A DNA stretch of 64,000 bases, taken from Streptomyces sp. RKAG293 (lineage in GTDB: Bacteria > Actinomycetota > Actinomycetes > Streptomycetales > Streptomycetaceae). The position numbers were made by a program, and so were the translations under genes. The notes under the pieces are model-generated. The model was not told where the DNA came from and made no database searches. It worked only from the letters and a program-made list of their open reading frames with translations. Each line of letters starts with the position of its first letter. Positions within the stretch are counted from its first letter, which is position 1. This document shows positions 50,872 to 59,810 of this stretch, piece by piece. The stretch spans positions 1,364,001 to 1,428,000 of the forward strand of contig NZ_JAJOZB010000001.1 of NCBI RefSeq assembly GCF_023701745.1, given 5' to 3'.

Positions 50872-52287
50872 TCAGTGCGGGAGCGCGGCGGACCGGGTGC
50901 CGGGCAGCGGTGACGTCGGCAGGTCGCGGGCACTGCGCACCGGCGAGAAGACCAGGATCAGACCCGCGAGCGGAACACCTGCCGTCGTGATCCACATGGC
51001 GGCGCGGAGGCCGAGTACGGTACCCAGCGTGCCGCCGAGCAGCGCGCCCAGCGGGATCGTGCCGAAGTTGATGAACGACGTGCTCGCGGTGAGCCGGCCG
51101 AGCAGTTCCGGCGGGCAATAACTCTGCTGGAAGCCCGCCTTGATGACATTGCCCGCCACCACCCCTGCGGAGACGCAGAAGCCGCCCGCCACGTAGAGCA
51201 GCATCCCGGCACCGCCGACGGTGAGCGGGATGAACAGCGCGAACACCGCGAACCCCAGCTCGAACAGGAGCGTGGCGCGCGCCGTACCGACGCGGGCGGC
51301 GACCCGGCGGGCGGCGAACGCACCGGCGACCCCGCCGCTGCCGGCGGCCGCGATCAGCGCGCCGACCGTGCCGGATCCCACGCCGACCTCCCGCACCAGG
51401 AAGACCACCAGGATCGACTGGAATCCCATCAGCGCGAGGTTGGAGGTGGCGCCGAAGAGCGTCAGGCTGCGGATCCAGGGGTCGCGGGTGGCCAGCCGAA
51501 GCCCCTCCCCGACCTCCTGGACCAGCGCCCTGGGCGGACGTTCGGTCCTGACGGCGCGCGGTTCGCGGTGCCGGATGCCCGACAGACAGAGCAGCGAGAC
51601 GAGAAACGTCGCGGCATTGGCGAACATCCCGTTGACCGCGCCCGCCAACTGGGCGATCAGACCGCCGGATCCGAGGCCCGCGATCTGCGCGGCCGATGCG
51701 CTCCCGTGCAGCTTGGCGTTGCCCTCGGGCTGATCGGCCGGCGCCAGGATGCTGGGCAGATAGGCGGTGTAGGCGGTCTGGAAGAAGACCACGGCCGTAC
51801 CCGTCAGCAGCGCGACGGCGAGCAGCAGGCCGATGCTCAGGGCGCCGGACCAGGCGGCGACCGGGATGCTGACGTAAAGGACGAGGGAGACCGCCGCCGC
51901 TATGAGCATGATCGGGCGGCGGCGCAGCCGGTCCACCCAGACGCCGACGGGAAGGCCGATGATCAGCCAGGGAAGCCAAGTGGCGGCGGTCAGCAAGCCG
52001 ACCTGGAAGGTGGTGGCGTGCAGCGTGGTGACGGCGATAAGGGGCATCGTCACACCGGTGACGGACGCGCCGAACTTGCCGGCGGTCTCACCGCACCACA
52101 GCAGCCGGAAGTCGCGGTGCCGGCGCAGCAGGCCGCCGCGTATGCCGCCGTCGGGGCGAAGGGCGCCGTCAGAGCGAAGGGCGCCGTCGGGGCGAAGGCC
52201 GTCGTCGGAGCGCGTGCCGGCGTCGAGGCGGTTGTCGTCGTCCGGGCGTGCGTCTTCGCGCAGACCGTTGTCCGTGTCCTGGTTCAT
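50872..52287 (-). CDS. MFS exporter, DHA3 type, with repeat-bearing N-terminal tail
   Basis: About 471 residues. The first ~55 are polar with repeated RPDGALRSDGALRPDG, then 12 hydrophobic helices. FRLLWCGETAGKFGASVTG starts helix 1 and VWVDRLRRRPIM is motif A. It is related to the exporter at 1830-3152. The start overlaps the stop of the ArsR-type gene by four bases (ATGA), so the repressor controls and is translated with it. It is likely induced by the substrate it exports. Confidence 0.88.
   Translation of the reverse strand: MNQDTDNGLREDARPDDDNRLDAGTRSDDGLRPDGALRSDGALRPDGGIRGGLLRRHRDFRLLWCGETAGKFGASVTGVTMPLIAVTTLHATTFQVGLLTAATWLPWLIIGLPVGVWVDRLRRRPIMLIAAAVSLVLYVSIPVAAWSGALSIGLLLAVALLTGTAVVFFQTAYTAYLPSILAPADQPEGNAKLHGSASAAQIAGLGSGGLIAQLAGAVNGMFANAATFLVSLLCLSGIRHREPRAVRTERPPRALVQEVGEGLRLATRDPWIRSLTLFGATSNLALMGFQSILVVFLVREVGVGSGTVGALIAAAGSGGVAGAFAARRVAARVGTARATLLFELGFAVFALFIPLTVGGAGMLLYVAGGFCVSAGVVAGNVIKAGFQQSYCPPELLGRLTASTSFINFGTIPLGALLGGTLGTVLGLRAAMWITTAGVPLAGLILVFSPVRSARDLPTSPLPGTRSAALPH
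52145..52212 (-). repeat. 18-bp coding tandem repeat
   Basis: About four units of GCCGTCGGGGCGAAGGGC and variants encode the RPDGAL-type repeats of the exporter N-terminus. Unit loss or gain keeps the frame. Confidence 0.8.
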
Positions 52288-52946
52288 GCGCCGCCACGCT
52301 CCTTGCGGGGGAACGACTGGAACTGAACGATGACGGGCAGCGCGTCCTCGCCGGGCTCTGCGTCGGGAGCCGGGGTGTGCCGCTCGATGACGGCCGCCAA
52401 CTCCGCGTTGAGCGAAGCGAGCTGAGCGGGCGTCATCCGCAGGTCGGACCGGTCGACGAGCGTGCCGATGCCCTGCCATGGGCCCGCCCAGTCGTCGGCG
52501 AGGTAGTCGGCGACCCGGGAGAAGGTCTGCTGGATCAGTTCGTGCATGTAGACGGAGAGCGCGCCCCGGGTGTCGGGGTCGTAGCGGAACTCCGTGGTGT
52601 CGAGCGTGCGCCGCTCCTTGACCGCCTGCCACCAGCGCTCGCGCTTGGTGCCCCGACCGACGACCTCCTCGATGAAGCCGTGCTCGCCGAGCTGACGCAG
52701 ATGCCAGCTGACGGTGCCGGTGTTCTCACCCAGCCGCTCGGCGAGCCCGGTCGAGGTGGCGGGTCCGTCAAGGTTCAGCAATTCGAGCATCCGCATGCGC
52801 AGCGGATGCGCGAGCCCGCGAAGGCTGCGGGCGTCGATGTGCCGGACGGTCTTCTCCGGATCGGCGGCGGGCGCGGACTCGGGCGCGGACTCAGGCTCGG
52901 ACGGGTGCGATGGATGTGCTGATTCATCGGCCATGGCCGCCATCAT
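52284..52946 (-). CDS. ArsR-type winged-helix repressor of the downstream exporter
   Basis: About 220 residues. An acidic Ser/Pro/Glu-rich N-terminus (first ~35 residues) is followed by a winged helix: LRGLAHPLRMRMLELLNLDG, TGLAERLGENTGTVSWHLRQ. The C-terminal half is an unrecognised helical ligand-like domain (EFRYDPDTRGALSVYMHELI). Two perfect palindromes end five bases before the ATG, so it very probably represses itself and the coupled exporter. The lack of a ribosome site suggests a leaderless message. Confidence 0.88.
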   Translation of the reverse strand: MMAAMADESAHPSHPSEPESAPESAPAADPEKTVRHIDARSLRGLAHPLRMRMLELLNLDGPATSTGLAERLGENTGTVSWHLRQLGEHGFIEEVVGRGTKRERWWQAVKERRTLDTTEFRYDPDTRGALSVYMHELIQQTFSRVADYLADDWAGPWQGIGTLVDRSDLRMTPAQLASLNAELAAVIERHTPAPDAEPGEDALPVIVQFQSFPRKERGGA

Positions 52947-52950
52947 AGAT

Positions 52951-52995
52951 TGCAGAGACTTCTCTGCAAAGATGTATCTGCAGAGAATCCTCTGC
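52951..52995 (-). promoter_or_regulatory. Twin palindromic operators of the ArsR-type gene
   Basis: TGCAGAGACTTCTCTGCA (52951-52968) is a perfect 8-2-8 palindrome. GCAGAGAATCCTCTGC (52980-52995) is a 6-4-6 palindrome with the same arms. Centres are 28 bp apart. If transcription starts at the ATG, they cover the -10 and -35 regions. Confidence 0.75.
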
Positions 52996-53069
52996 CTATT
53001 TCCTGGCGAGTGTTCCCCGCGGCACCAGCCATCCGCCAGGGGCCGGCTACCGAGCCGCGCCCCCAGGCG

Positions 53070-53545
53070 TCACCAGCGCCATGGGTCCCCGGTCACCGCG
53101 TCGAGCACGGTCCGGGTGCCCGGTGGGCGCGACAACCGGAACCGCACGGGCGTCACCCGCAGATCCGCGTCGCAGATCGTGCCCTTGGGCAGCTGCTCGA
53201 CGCGGCCGATGAGGACGACGGCGTCCTTCGTCTCGTGCACCTGGCCGGGCAGGGTGTTCACGCACGACCCGTGCGACACCCCGGCGTTGAGGACGAGGCC
53301 GTCCGAGGACAGTCCGTTCCAGTCCCCCGCCGAGCTCACACCGTCGATCCGTCCTGCCACGTCACCGTTGCCTCCGGCCCCCCGGATCCGGACGCCGGGA
53401 GCTGCGTGACGAGGTCGAGGTGCCCGCTGATGAACGCGACCTTGTCCCCCTCGCTGCGGAACGCGTCCGGTGGAAGCCACTCCGCCTGGTCGAGCGGTCG
53501 GTACCCCTTGCGGCACGGCTGCGCATGACGGTTCCTCCATGACCA
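53070..53545 (-). pseudogene. Hypothetical gene, probably frameshifted
   Basis: Two adjacent frames both show strong Streptomyces codon bias. The upstream part (down to 53336) reads YRPLDQAEWLPPDAFRSEGD and LVTQLPASGSGG. The downstream part (53070-53339) reads SSAGDWNGLSSDGLVLNAGV and CDADLRVTPVRFRL. A GGAGG with ATG at about 53527 is in a third frame. Two frameshifts would give one protein of about 150 residues. Alternatively the second part is a separate gene starting at a GTGA overlap. No domain is recognised. Confidence 0.5.
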
Positions 53546-53700
53546 CGCCCCGGCGGCGTGCCCCTTCGACGTGAGTCGGGTAACGGCGGTTCCGGGTACC
53601 GTGGGCCGGCAGGAACGGATCATGGGGCGGGGCAGCCCGGGACGTCGTTCTTCGCGTTCCGTGGTGTTTCGTAGGGTTGTGACGATTCGGGGGTGGCGCC

Positions 53701-54498
53701 GTGACGGCGGATGTTGATGTGGTGACCGAGCTCGCCTACGGGACCAGTGGCCGGCACATGGATGTCCATCGGCCCGCGCCCTCATCGTCATCAGCGTCGT
53801 CGGCGGCGTCGGCGGCGTCGGCACCCGTGGTGCTGCTCTGGCACGGCCGCGGCCCCGATGAACGGGACGTGCTCGCGCCGCTCGCCCGGAGCGCCGCTCG
53901 GCTCGGAGTCGTCGCCTTCGTACCGGACTGGCGTCCCGACGCTCCTGACGGCGGCCGGACGCAGCTGGCCGAGTCGGTGGCGTTCGTGCGCGCGAACGCG
54001 GCCCGTTTCGGCGGGGATGCCGAGCGGCTGGTCCTGGCGGGCTGGTCGCTGGGCGCCAACGCCGTGCTGGGCGTGGCCCTCAACCCCGCCGCGCTCGGCG
54101 GCTGGCGGCCGCGCGCCGTCGTGGGCATCGCCGGCGGATACCGCTCCGCGGCGCCGACCACGGGCACCATTCCGATCGACGACGCATCCCGGGCCGGTGA
54201 CCCGGTGCCGCCGATTCCGGTCCACCTGGTGCACGGCACCGCCGATCCGATGGTGGACATCGAGCAGTCACGTGAGCTGCGCGACGCACTGGAGGAACGC
54301 GGCTGGCCGGCGCCGCTAGAAGAGCTCGCGACCGACCACGCCGGCATCGTCATGACCGAGTACAGCGTGGAACACCAGCGCTGCCTGCCCAGTACGGCGG
54401 CCCACGCCGTCGACGCCGGGACGCGGACCGCCCACCTGCTGGCCCGCGCCGCCGGGATCGCCGGAATCACCGGGATCGCCGGAATCACCGTCGCCTGA
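53701..54498 (+). CDS. Alpha/beta-hydrolase (dienelactone-hydrolase/esterase-like)
   Basis: 265 residues. The fold markers are LLWHGRGPDERD (oxyanion loop), the nucleophile elbow GWSLGAN, the acid in HGTADPMVDIEQS, and the His in ATDHAGIV. A Ser/Ala-rich stretch (SSSSASSAASAASAP) near residue 30 and an Ile/Gly repeat at the C-terminus (IAGITGIAGITVA) come from short DNA repeats. An esterase or lipase activity is expected; the substrate is unknown. Confidence 0.85.
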   Translation: MTADVDVVTELAYGTSGRHMDVHRPAPSSSSASSAASAASAPVVLLWHGRGPDERDVLAPLARSAARLGVVAFVPDWRPDAPDGGRTQLAESVAFVRANAARFGGDAERLVLAGWSLGANAVLGVALNPAALGGWRPRAVVGIAGGYRSAAPTTGTIPIDDASRAGDPVPPIPVHLVHGTADPMVDIEQSRELRDALEERGWPAPLEELATDHAGIVMTEYSVEHQRCLPSTAAHAVDAGTRTAHLLARAAGIAGITGIAGITVA

Positions 54499-54534
54499 TC
54501 CCCTGACTCCCGGCCCTCGACTCCGGAGACATGG

Positions 54535-55737
54535 TCAGGGGACCATCGTGAGCCCGGCGGCGGCACCGCCACGGCTCAGGACCATGGTGCGGATGTGATC
54601 GCGAGCCCTGAGGTAGTCGGCGCGGCGCGGGTTCTGGCGCAGCGCGTCGTTGAGGGTCACGACGCGGTACGGCGCGCTGAGGTCCATCAGCTGCGGAATG
54701 AACTCGGCCTTGCGCACGGTCCACCGCTGTCCGGCCGTCGCGGGCGGAGCGAAGGTGAACCGGGCGATGGACCCCATGTTGCCGCGCGCGTCCTGCTTGT
54801 CGTCGTAGTTGAACATCTCACCGGCGACCTGATCGCCCATCCCGTAGACGACCCAGGTGCCGTTGACCTTCTCGTACGCCTGGGGAATGTGGGCATGGGT
54901 ACCCAGGATCAGATCGATGTCCGGACGCCCGCCGGTCCGCGCCGCGGTGAGCTGCTGGGCAACGGTCAGCTGCATCTCGTCCGGCTCGTCCTGCCACTCG
55001 GTTCCCCAGTGCAGACTCACCAGCACCACGTCCGCCCCGGCCTTCCGGGCGGCCCGCGCGTCGGCGATGATCCGGTCGGGATCGATGAGGTTGACCGCCC
55101 ACGGATGCCCCTCGGGCTGCGGGAACCCGTTGGTGTCGTAGGTGTAGGCGAGCTGCGCGACGGTGGCGCTCCCGGCCTTCAGCAGCGCCGGCCTGTCGGC
55201 CTCGGCGGCGGTACGGGCCGAACCGGCGTGCCGGACACCGACCGCGTCCATGGCGTCGAGCGTGTGCTGCACCCCGTCCGCACCGTCGTCCAGCGTGTGG
55301 TTGGAGGCCGTGGAGCAGGAGTCGTAACCGGTGTCCTTGAGCGCCTGGGCGACCTGCGGCGGCGACTTGAACGTCGGATAGCCGGTGAAGGGACCGTCCT
55401 TCGCGCCGTACACCGTCTCCATATGACAGATCGCCAGATCCGCCTTGCTGACCACCGGCTTCACGCCAGCCAGCATCTTGTGGAAGTCGTAGCCGTGTCC
55501 TCCGGCGTCCGCCTGGGCCTGACGGATGATCACCGCATGGGGCAGCACGTCCCCGGAGGCGACGAGCGTGAACCCCTTCAGCTGCGAAGCAGCGCCGGAC
55601 GAGCCCGCCTGCCCGACATCCCCCTTCGATACGGGTCCGGCCTGCGGCCCGGCGGCACCGCCACAGGCACTGACAGCAACGGTTCCGAGCAGAGCGGCGG
55701 CCACGGCCAGCGCCCCGTGTCGTGTGCGGATCGTCAT
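54535..55737 (-). CDS. CapA-family lipoprotein (poly-gamma-glutamate synthesis protein-like)
   Basis: About 400 residues. A signal peptide with lipobox (LLGTVAVSACGG) is followed by a linker and a metallophosphatase-like CapA domain: ASGDVLPH, ICHMETVYGA, TASNHTLDDG, VSLHWGTEW, ILGTHAHIPQ. All catalytic-type Asp/His/Asn positions are present. CapA proteins occur in capsule or poly-gamma-glutamate synthesis, but many Streptomyces homologues are stand-alone. GGAG precedes the ATG. Confidence 0.9.
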   Translation of the reverse strand: MTIRTRHGALAVAAALLGTVAVSACGGAAGPQAGPVSKGDVGQAGSSGAASQLKGFTLVASGDVLPHAVIIRQAQADAGGHGYDFHKMLAGVKPVVSKADLAICHMETVYGAKDGPFTGYPTFKSPPQVAQALKDTGYDSCSTASNHTLDDGADGVQHTLDAMDAVGVRHAGSARTAAEADRPALLKAGSATVAQLAYTYDTNGFPQPEGHPWAVNLIDPDRIIADARAARKAGADVVLVSLHWGTEWQDEPDEMQLTVAQQLTAARTGGRPDIDLILGTHAHIPQAYEKVNGTWVVYGMGDQVAGEMFNYDDKQDARGNMGSIARFTFAPPATAGQRWTVRKAEFIPQLMDLSAPYRVVTLNDALRQNPRRADYLRARDHIRTMVLSRGGAAAGLTMVP

Positions 55738-55873
55738 CGACGCGACTCCATGATCAGGAAATCTGACTGTCGTTCGATCCCACCACGCAACCGTGGGACC
55801 TGCGACAGCAGTCACCCCTGGGAGGCAACGACGTCAGCCCAACCGGGCTACCGGCGATCCATGTGACGCATCC

Positions 55874-56488
55874 TCAGCCGCCTGCGCCCGGCCAGTCCTC
55901 GAACCGGATCCGGGAGATCTCCAGGATCTCCCCGAGCGCACCCCACTCGTCCTTCCCCAACCGCGCGAGCGGCTGCAGCTTCCGCACCTCAGGATGCCCG
56001 TCGACCAGCACCGCCTCGGACACCGCCGCATGCACGACCCGCCCGAACACCACCGTCGAGTCCCCCATCCGCACCATGCTGTGCATCTCGCACTCCAACG
56101 CCACCGGCGACGCCGCCACCCGCGGCGGCTTCACCCGCAGACTCGGCTCCCGGGCGATCCCCACCGCATCGAACTCACTCACCCCGGCCGGAAAGTCCGT
56201 CGCCGTCGCATTGATCTGCTCGAAGAGATGCTCCGGCGCAAAGTTCACGACGAACTCCCCCGTCCCCTCGATATTGCGCAACGAGTCCTTCCGCCCGACC
56301 GAGGTGAACTGCACGATCGGCGGACTGACACAGGCCACGGTGAAAAAGCTGTGCGGTGCCAGATTGTCGGTCAGGCCGTCCGGGCTGACGGTGGACACCC
56401 AAGCAATCGGCCGAGGCACGACCACCGAGGTCAGCAGCCTGTAGAAGGCGGCCCGGTCCACGTCCGCGGGATCAAAGTCGATGCGCAT
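55874..56488 (-). CDS. Flavin reductase-like (FMN-binding) protein
   Basis: 204 residues. The FMN-binding split-barrel pattern is seen: VVVPRPIAWVSTVSPDG, NLAPHSFFTVACVSPP, GEFVVNFAPEHLFEQINATA and EFDAVGIAREPSLRV. The family reduces flavins or oxidises small substrates using FMN. ATG at 56488 gives the usual N-terminus. Confidence 0.9.
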   Translation of the reverse strand: MRIDFDPADVDRAAFYRLLTSVVVPRPIAWVSTVSPDGLTDNLAPHSFFTVACVSPPIVQFTSVGRKDSLRNIEGTGEFVVNFAPEHLFEQINATATDFPAGVSEFDAVGIAREPSLRVKPPRVAASPVALECEMHSMVRMGDSTVVFGRVVHAAVSEAVLVDGHPEVRKLQPLARLGKDEWGALGEILEISRIRFEDWPGAGG

Positions 56489-56794
56489 TTTGCCAGTATG
56501 TCTGTCCTTCGATGTGAGACTGGGCAGGCGCACCGAACACCTCTGACCAGCGGCAACATCGATGGTGTCAGCACAACTGCCCTGCCGCGGTCCAGCTGTT
56601 CGTCAAATCCCGCCACTGGCCCTGCGCCGCCCGCAGCACCTTGATCAAGTAATGAAACTCTGAACAGCTGCCTCCCCTCGTCCTCGCGGCATCGCCTGAT
56701 GCGCAAAGCGGCGGTCCGCTGGTGGGGGGACCCCGACTACGCCTTCGCCTGCCCCATGGCGCCCTCACTGAGGAAGCCACCACCACCCGACGCT
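56489..56794. other. Gene-poor region with a possible integrase fragment
   Basis: About 300 bp without a supported gene. One + strand frame (about 56725-56815) reads LPHGALTEEATTTRRFNALL, reminiscent of a tyrosine recombinase segment; it is too short to be sure. It would fit the decayed mobile DNA found further right. Confidence 0.3.
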
Positions 56795-57046
56795 TCAACG
56801 CCCTGCTCCGCAGGGCCAAGCACAGCACCACTGACGTTGCATGTACTGCGGCAGCTTTGAACTGGCTGCAAGCACTTCGATTCCGATGAGGCACCCGTTC
56901 TCGTAAAAGTCGAGGTTGATTACACCTTCGACTTCGGACGGATCGCAGGGATACATGCGTGCCGCCTTCGGATTCGCTTGCGGATCAGCGAAGTAGACGT
57001 ACGCAACGTTCGCCTTCTGGTCGTATGCGATTCGGGCATCCGCCAT
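56795..57046 (-). CDS. DUF2283 protein, probable immunity or antitoxin partner of the orphan toxin tip
   Basis: 83 residues from ATG 57046. The DUF2283 core is seen as RIAYDQKANVAYVYFADP and VINLDFYENGCLIGIEVLAA. Small DUF2283 proteins are often encoded next to DUF4258-type toxins. Here it begins two bases after the stop of such a tip, so it is probably its immunity protein. The last ~15 residues (QYMQRQWCCAWPC) look unusual and may reflect an altered end. Confidence 0.7.
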   Translation of the reverse strand: MADARIAYDQKANVAYVYFADPQANPKAARMYPCDPSEVEGVINLDFYENGCLIGIEVLAASSKLPQYMQRQWCCAWPCGAGR

Positions 57047-57048
57047 AA

Positions 57049-57436
57049 TCAGCCCCCGCCCTGAAGGCGGTTGATGTAGGACCTGCCCACATTGGTCATC
57101 GCCGTGTTTACATTCCCATCGTTTGCCTTGGCGACAAACACCTTGGAATTGGGATCGCAGTAGCCCATCTTCCACTGATCATCATGATGTTCGGAGAAGG
57201 GCTTTTTCCCAAGAACGGCTTGAGCATCCTCTTCCGAAACCCCACGCTGCTCCAGCCGCTGCATTGCGTGATGCGTGAAGTCATCAGCCGGATTGGCGGC
57301 CTTTGGGACCTCCCTGGGCGTGATGTCACCGATGCCCTCACATCCGCACGAGTCGGCGTGCCCCGGGAAAGAGCCGCCACAATTATGGGACCAAAGCCGC
57401 CGTGGCGCCTGCCAGCACAAAGTACGTGTGCTCGCC
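57049..57436 (-). pseudogene. Orphan RHS toxin tip (DUF4258-like) with HNC hinge, frameshifted
   Basis: The translation begins with the same hinge as the active RHS gene (HTYFVLAGATAALV, then HNCGGSFPGHADSCGCEGIG). It continues into another C-terminal domain, HHAMQRLEQRGVSEEDAQAV … QWKMGYCD … RSYINRL, resembling DUF4258-type RNase toxins. One extra C in a CCC run (57387-57389) breaks the frame just before HNC. It has no start of its own, so it is a displaced tip cassette awaiting recombination or a dead remnant. Its immunity gene follows directly. Confidence 0.75.
57320..57436. repeat. Hinge repeat, copy 2 (orphan tip)
   Basis: About 115 bp resembling 60140-60252 within the active RHS gene, same orientation, covering the HTY(Y/F)VLAGAT-HNCGG-CEGIGDIT coding region. 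Homologous recombination between the copies would swap the toxin tip. Confidence 0.75.
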
Positions 57437-57599
57437 GGGCGGGCATCATCTGCGTTCTCGCTGGTCAGCGAATTCCGGCCTGTCCGTGGGCGTACGTGGA
57501 AGTCCCATGCTGTGCGCCCGTGTTGCCGTCAGACGGCTACGCGCGTGAGGGCGGTGGAGTGTGGTTTGGCCGGTGTCCTGCCCGGGTTAGGGCCGGGCA

Positions 57600-58190
57600 T
57601 GGTCAGGAAGCCGTACGCTGGCTCAACTCGGGCAGGCTTTGGAACCGAGATCCTGCGCTGGGTCCGCGAGGAGATGCAGCGCCGCGAGCGGCTGTTCTGG
57701 TCCGGTCGCACCGACCGCATCACCGAATTCAGCCCCGAACTGCCTCTGCTGCTCGTGGTGATCGACGAGGTGGCGAACTACACCTGCCACCCGGAGCGCA
57801 AGGCTCGCTATCGCTTCAAGGCCGAACCGCTCGCCATCGCCAGCCAGGGCGCCAAGTTCGGCATACGGCTGTGGCCCCTCACCGAGAAACCCTCCGCCGA
57901 CGTGCTCACCACCGCTGTACGCACAAACCTGTCCGCCCGGATCTGCCACCGCGTCGACACCGTCGAGGACTACACGACTTCCCCGATGACCGGGAGCTGG
58001 ACATCACCGCCGCCGACCGCACCATGCACAAGGCGTCTCCATCGCCTCCGTAGGCGACATGCCCCCCGTCCGACTGCGCTCGGTCTACCTACCCACCGAA
58101 GCCTGCTGGCAGATCAACGACCTGATGTGCGCCGAAGGGCTCAAGGTCCGCGAACTGCCCGACCACATCGAACTGGACAATGCAGCGTGA
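57600..58190 (+). pseudogene. Remnant of FtsK/TraB-like DNA translocase
   Basis: One frame reads a Walker B-like LPLLLVVIDEVANYT, then GAKFGIRLWPLTEKPSADVL and RTNLSARICHRVDTVEDY, the C-terminal motor signature of TraB/FtsK translocases from Streptomyces AICEs. Frameshifts follow, and a third frame gives the end (SVYLPTEACWQINDLMCAEG). The 5' half including Walker A is missing. It is a decayed pSAM2-type transfer gene. Confidence 0.75.
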
Positions 58191-58351
58191 CCGCCACCTC
58201 CTGGTCCCCCTTCGCTGTGATCCCCGGCAAGGGCGTGTAGTCGCCAAACCCTCGCCCCGGCAGGGGCCTCCCTCTCATCTGTATACGGCACACGTGTGCC
58301 GAGTGCAGCGAGGTCCCCGCCAGCATCCCACCGCACGACCCCACCACCACG

Positions 58352-58810
58352 ATGCCCCGCCCCGAACCGGCTGCACACGCGCTGCCCACATTCACCGGGT
58401 ATCGCGACCTGCTCGGCGTGGTACGGCAAATGTCCTCGCTCGGCGGCTGCGCCCAGCCGATCCGGCTCGAAGGCCACCGCACCGAGATCGACGCCTTCAC
58501 CGGCGAGATTCTGCGCGAACTGAAGTCCGAGGAACTGCCCGCCGGGCACCCGTTGGTCCGCTGCGGCAACCGCCTCACCACCCGCTGCCCCTCCTGTGCC
58601 GAGCTCTACCGTCAGGACACCTACCAGCTCATCACCGCCGGCCTGCGCGGCGGCAAGACCATCCCCGACCAGGTCACCACCCACCCCCGCGTCTTCGCCA
58701 CTTTCACCGCGCCCTCGTACGGCCCCGTCCACGGACGACACGTCAACGGCTCCGCCCGCTGCCGCTGCGGATGCACCCGCACTGGCGGCCTCACCCCACC
58801 TACCTACCAA
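58352..58810 (+). pseudogene. Remnant of RepSA-like replication initiator
   Basis: Reads RLEGHRTEIDAFTGEILREL, LVRCGNRLTTRCPSCAELYR, LITAGLRGGKTIPDQV and HPRVFATFTAPSYGPVHGRH, matching the N-terminal region of the rolling-circle initiators of AICEs. The rest of the protein is lost by a deletion that joins it directly to the integrase remnant. Confidence 0.75.
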
Positions 58811-58849
58811 AACACGAGCACCCGAACGCCGCATCGCCCTCCCCACGGA

Positions 58850-59200
58850 ATGCCTCCGCTCCTTCAAGAAGTACAAGGGACGGCAGGCGAAGGAGCGAGA
58901 GACCGCTGGGTCAGTCTGGTAGGACAGCAGCCTCGTCTTCACCACGCCGATAGGCCGGCGCCTCGACCCCGCCAACGTCACCCGCCGCATCCGCTTCCAC
59001 GACCGCCGCCTACTCCTGGAACAAGGCGTCGACCTCGTCGTCATCAAGGACTTGTTGGGCCACGCCGGCTTCACCGCCAGCGTCTACGCCCACGTCCGAC
59101 TCCGCCTGCAACGCCAAGCCATCGACCCCTTGGGCGCCGCGCTCGGCCCACCGACGCAGACCCCAACGATCCGCCCGCCGCAGCCATCGTCCGCTGACGT
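58850..59200 (+). pseudogene. Remnant of tyrosine integrase
   Basis: Reads KKYKGRQAKERETAGSVW, then an in-frame TAG where Q is expected, then DSSLVFTTPIGRRLDPANVT, and after a small deletion LLLEQGVDLVVIKDLLGHAG with VYAHVRLRLQRQAID. These are the C-terminal motifs of AICE tyrosine integrases. The catalytic LRHS-type motif is deleted and the gene is dead. Confidence 0.75.
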
Positions 59201-59217
59201 TGCCGTCAAACACTCCA

Positions 59218-59251
59218 GAAGCCCCGCCGGAATGAAACACGGCGGGGCTTC
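59218..59251. terminator. Terminator after the integrase remnant
   Basis: A 12-bp perfect stem, GAAGCCCCGCCG / CGGCGGGGCTTC, with a ten-base loop. It lies between convergent integrase remnant and immunity gene and can serve both. Confidence 0.8.
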
Positions 59252-59420
59252 TCGCGAACTCGATTAATGATCGAACTCCGACAATACGAGCCCATCGCGA
59301 TGAGCACTTACGAGAAAATCCTCTTCAATACCAATTTTCCCTTCACCGGGCGGCGCGAAGGAGAGCAGTTCCTATAGATGAAATCGACATGCAACGACCC
59401 GCCGTTATCCGTAAGTAGAT

Positions 59421-59810
59421 CTATTCTGGGCGCTTTCCGTAGTACGGACGAACAAATCCAGCAAGCTTCCTCTGAATCGATCGGATGGCCGACACGGTGA
59501 ATTCATCACTGAACCCTGTGGTTGTCGACCATTCAACACCTGACCCAGCGAGATCGCTGATGAAGACAAGTTCTACCCCCAAGAGGATCCGAGCCCAATC
59601 AGCGCGTGAAATGGGACTATCATTCGCCAGCATCTCGCGCAGCCCGCGGCTCCTATCGATTAGATCCGAGAAGTCGGCAAACCCGATCGCCACAGCGAGA
59701 TCATCGCTACATCGAGCGGGCCCTCCCCACTCAAGGAGGGCGCGCCCTATCAAGTGCACCTCAGATTCTGTCAGCATCTGACTCGGCTGCAACGAATGAT
59801 CTACCATCAA
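59421..59810 (-). CDS. Immunity protein of the RHS toxin
   Basis: 129 residues; the ATG overlaps the toxin stop in an ATGA junction. Mostly helical (VHLIGRALLEWGGPARCSDD, LAVAIGFADFSDLI, AIRSIQRKLAGFV), small and acidic, as typical for immunity proteins. The position directly after a polymorphic toxin is the main evidence. The family is not recognised. Confidence 0.75.
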   Translation of the reverse strand: MMVDHSLQPSQMLTESEVHLIGRALLEWGGPARCSDDLAVAIGFADFSDLIDRSRGLREMLANDSPISRADWARILLGVELVFISDLAGSGVEWSTTTGFSDEFTVSAIRSIQRKLAGFVRPYYGKRPE

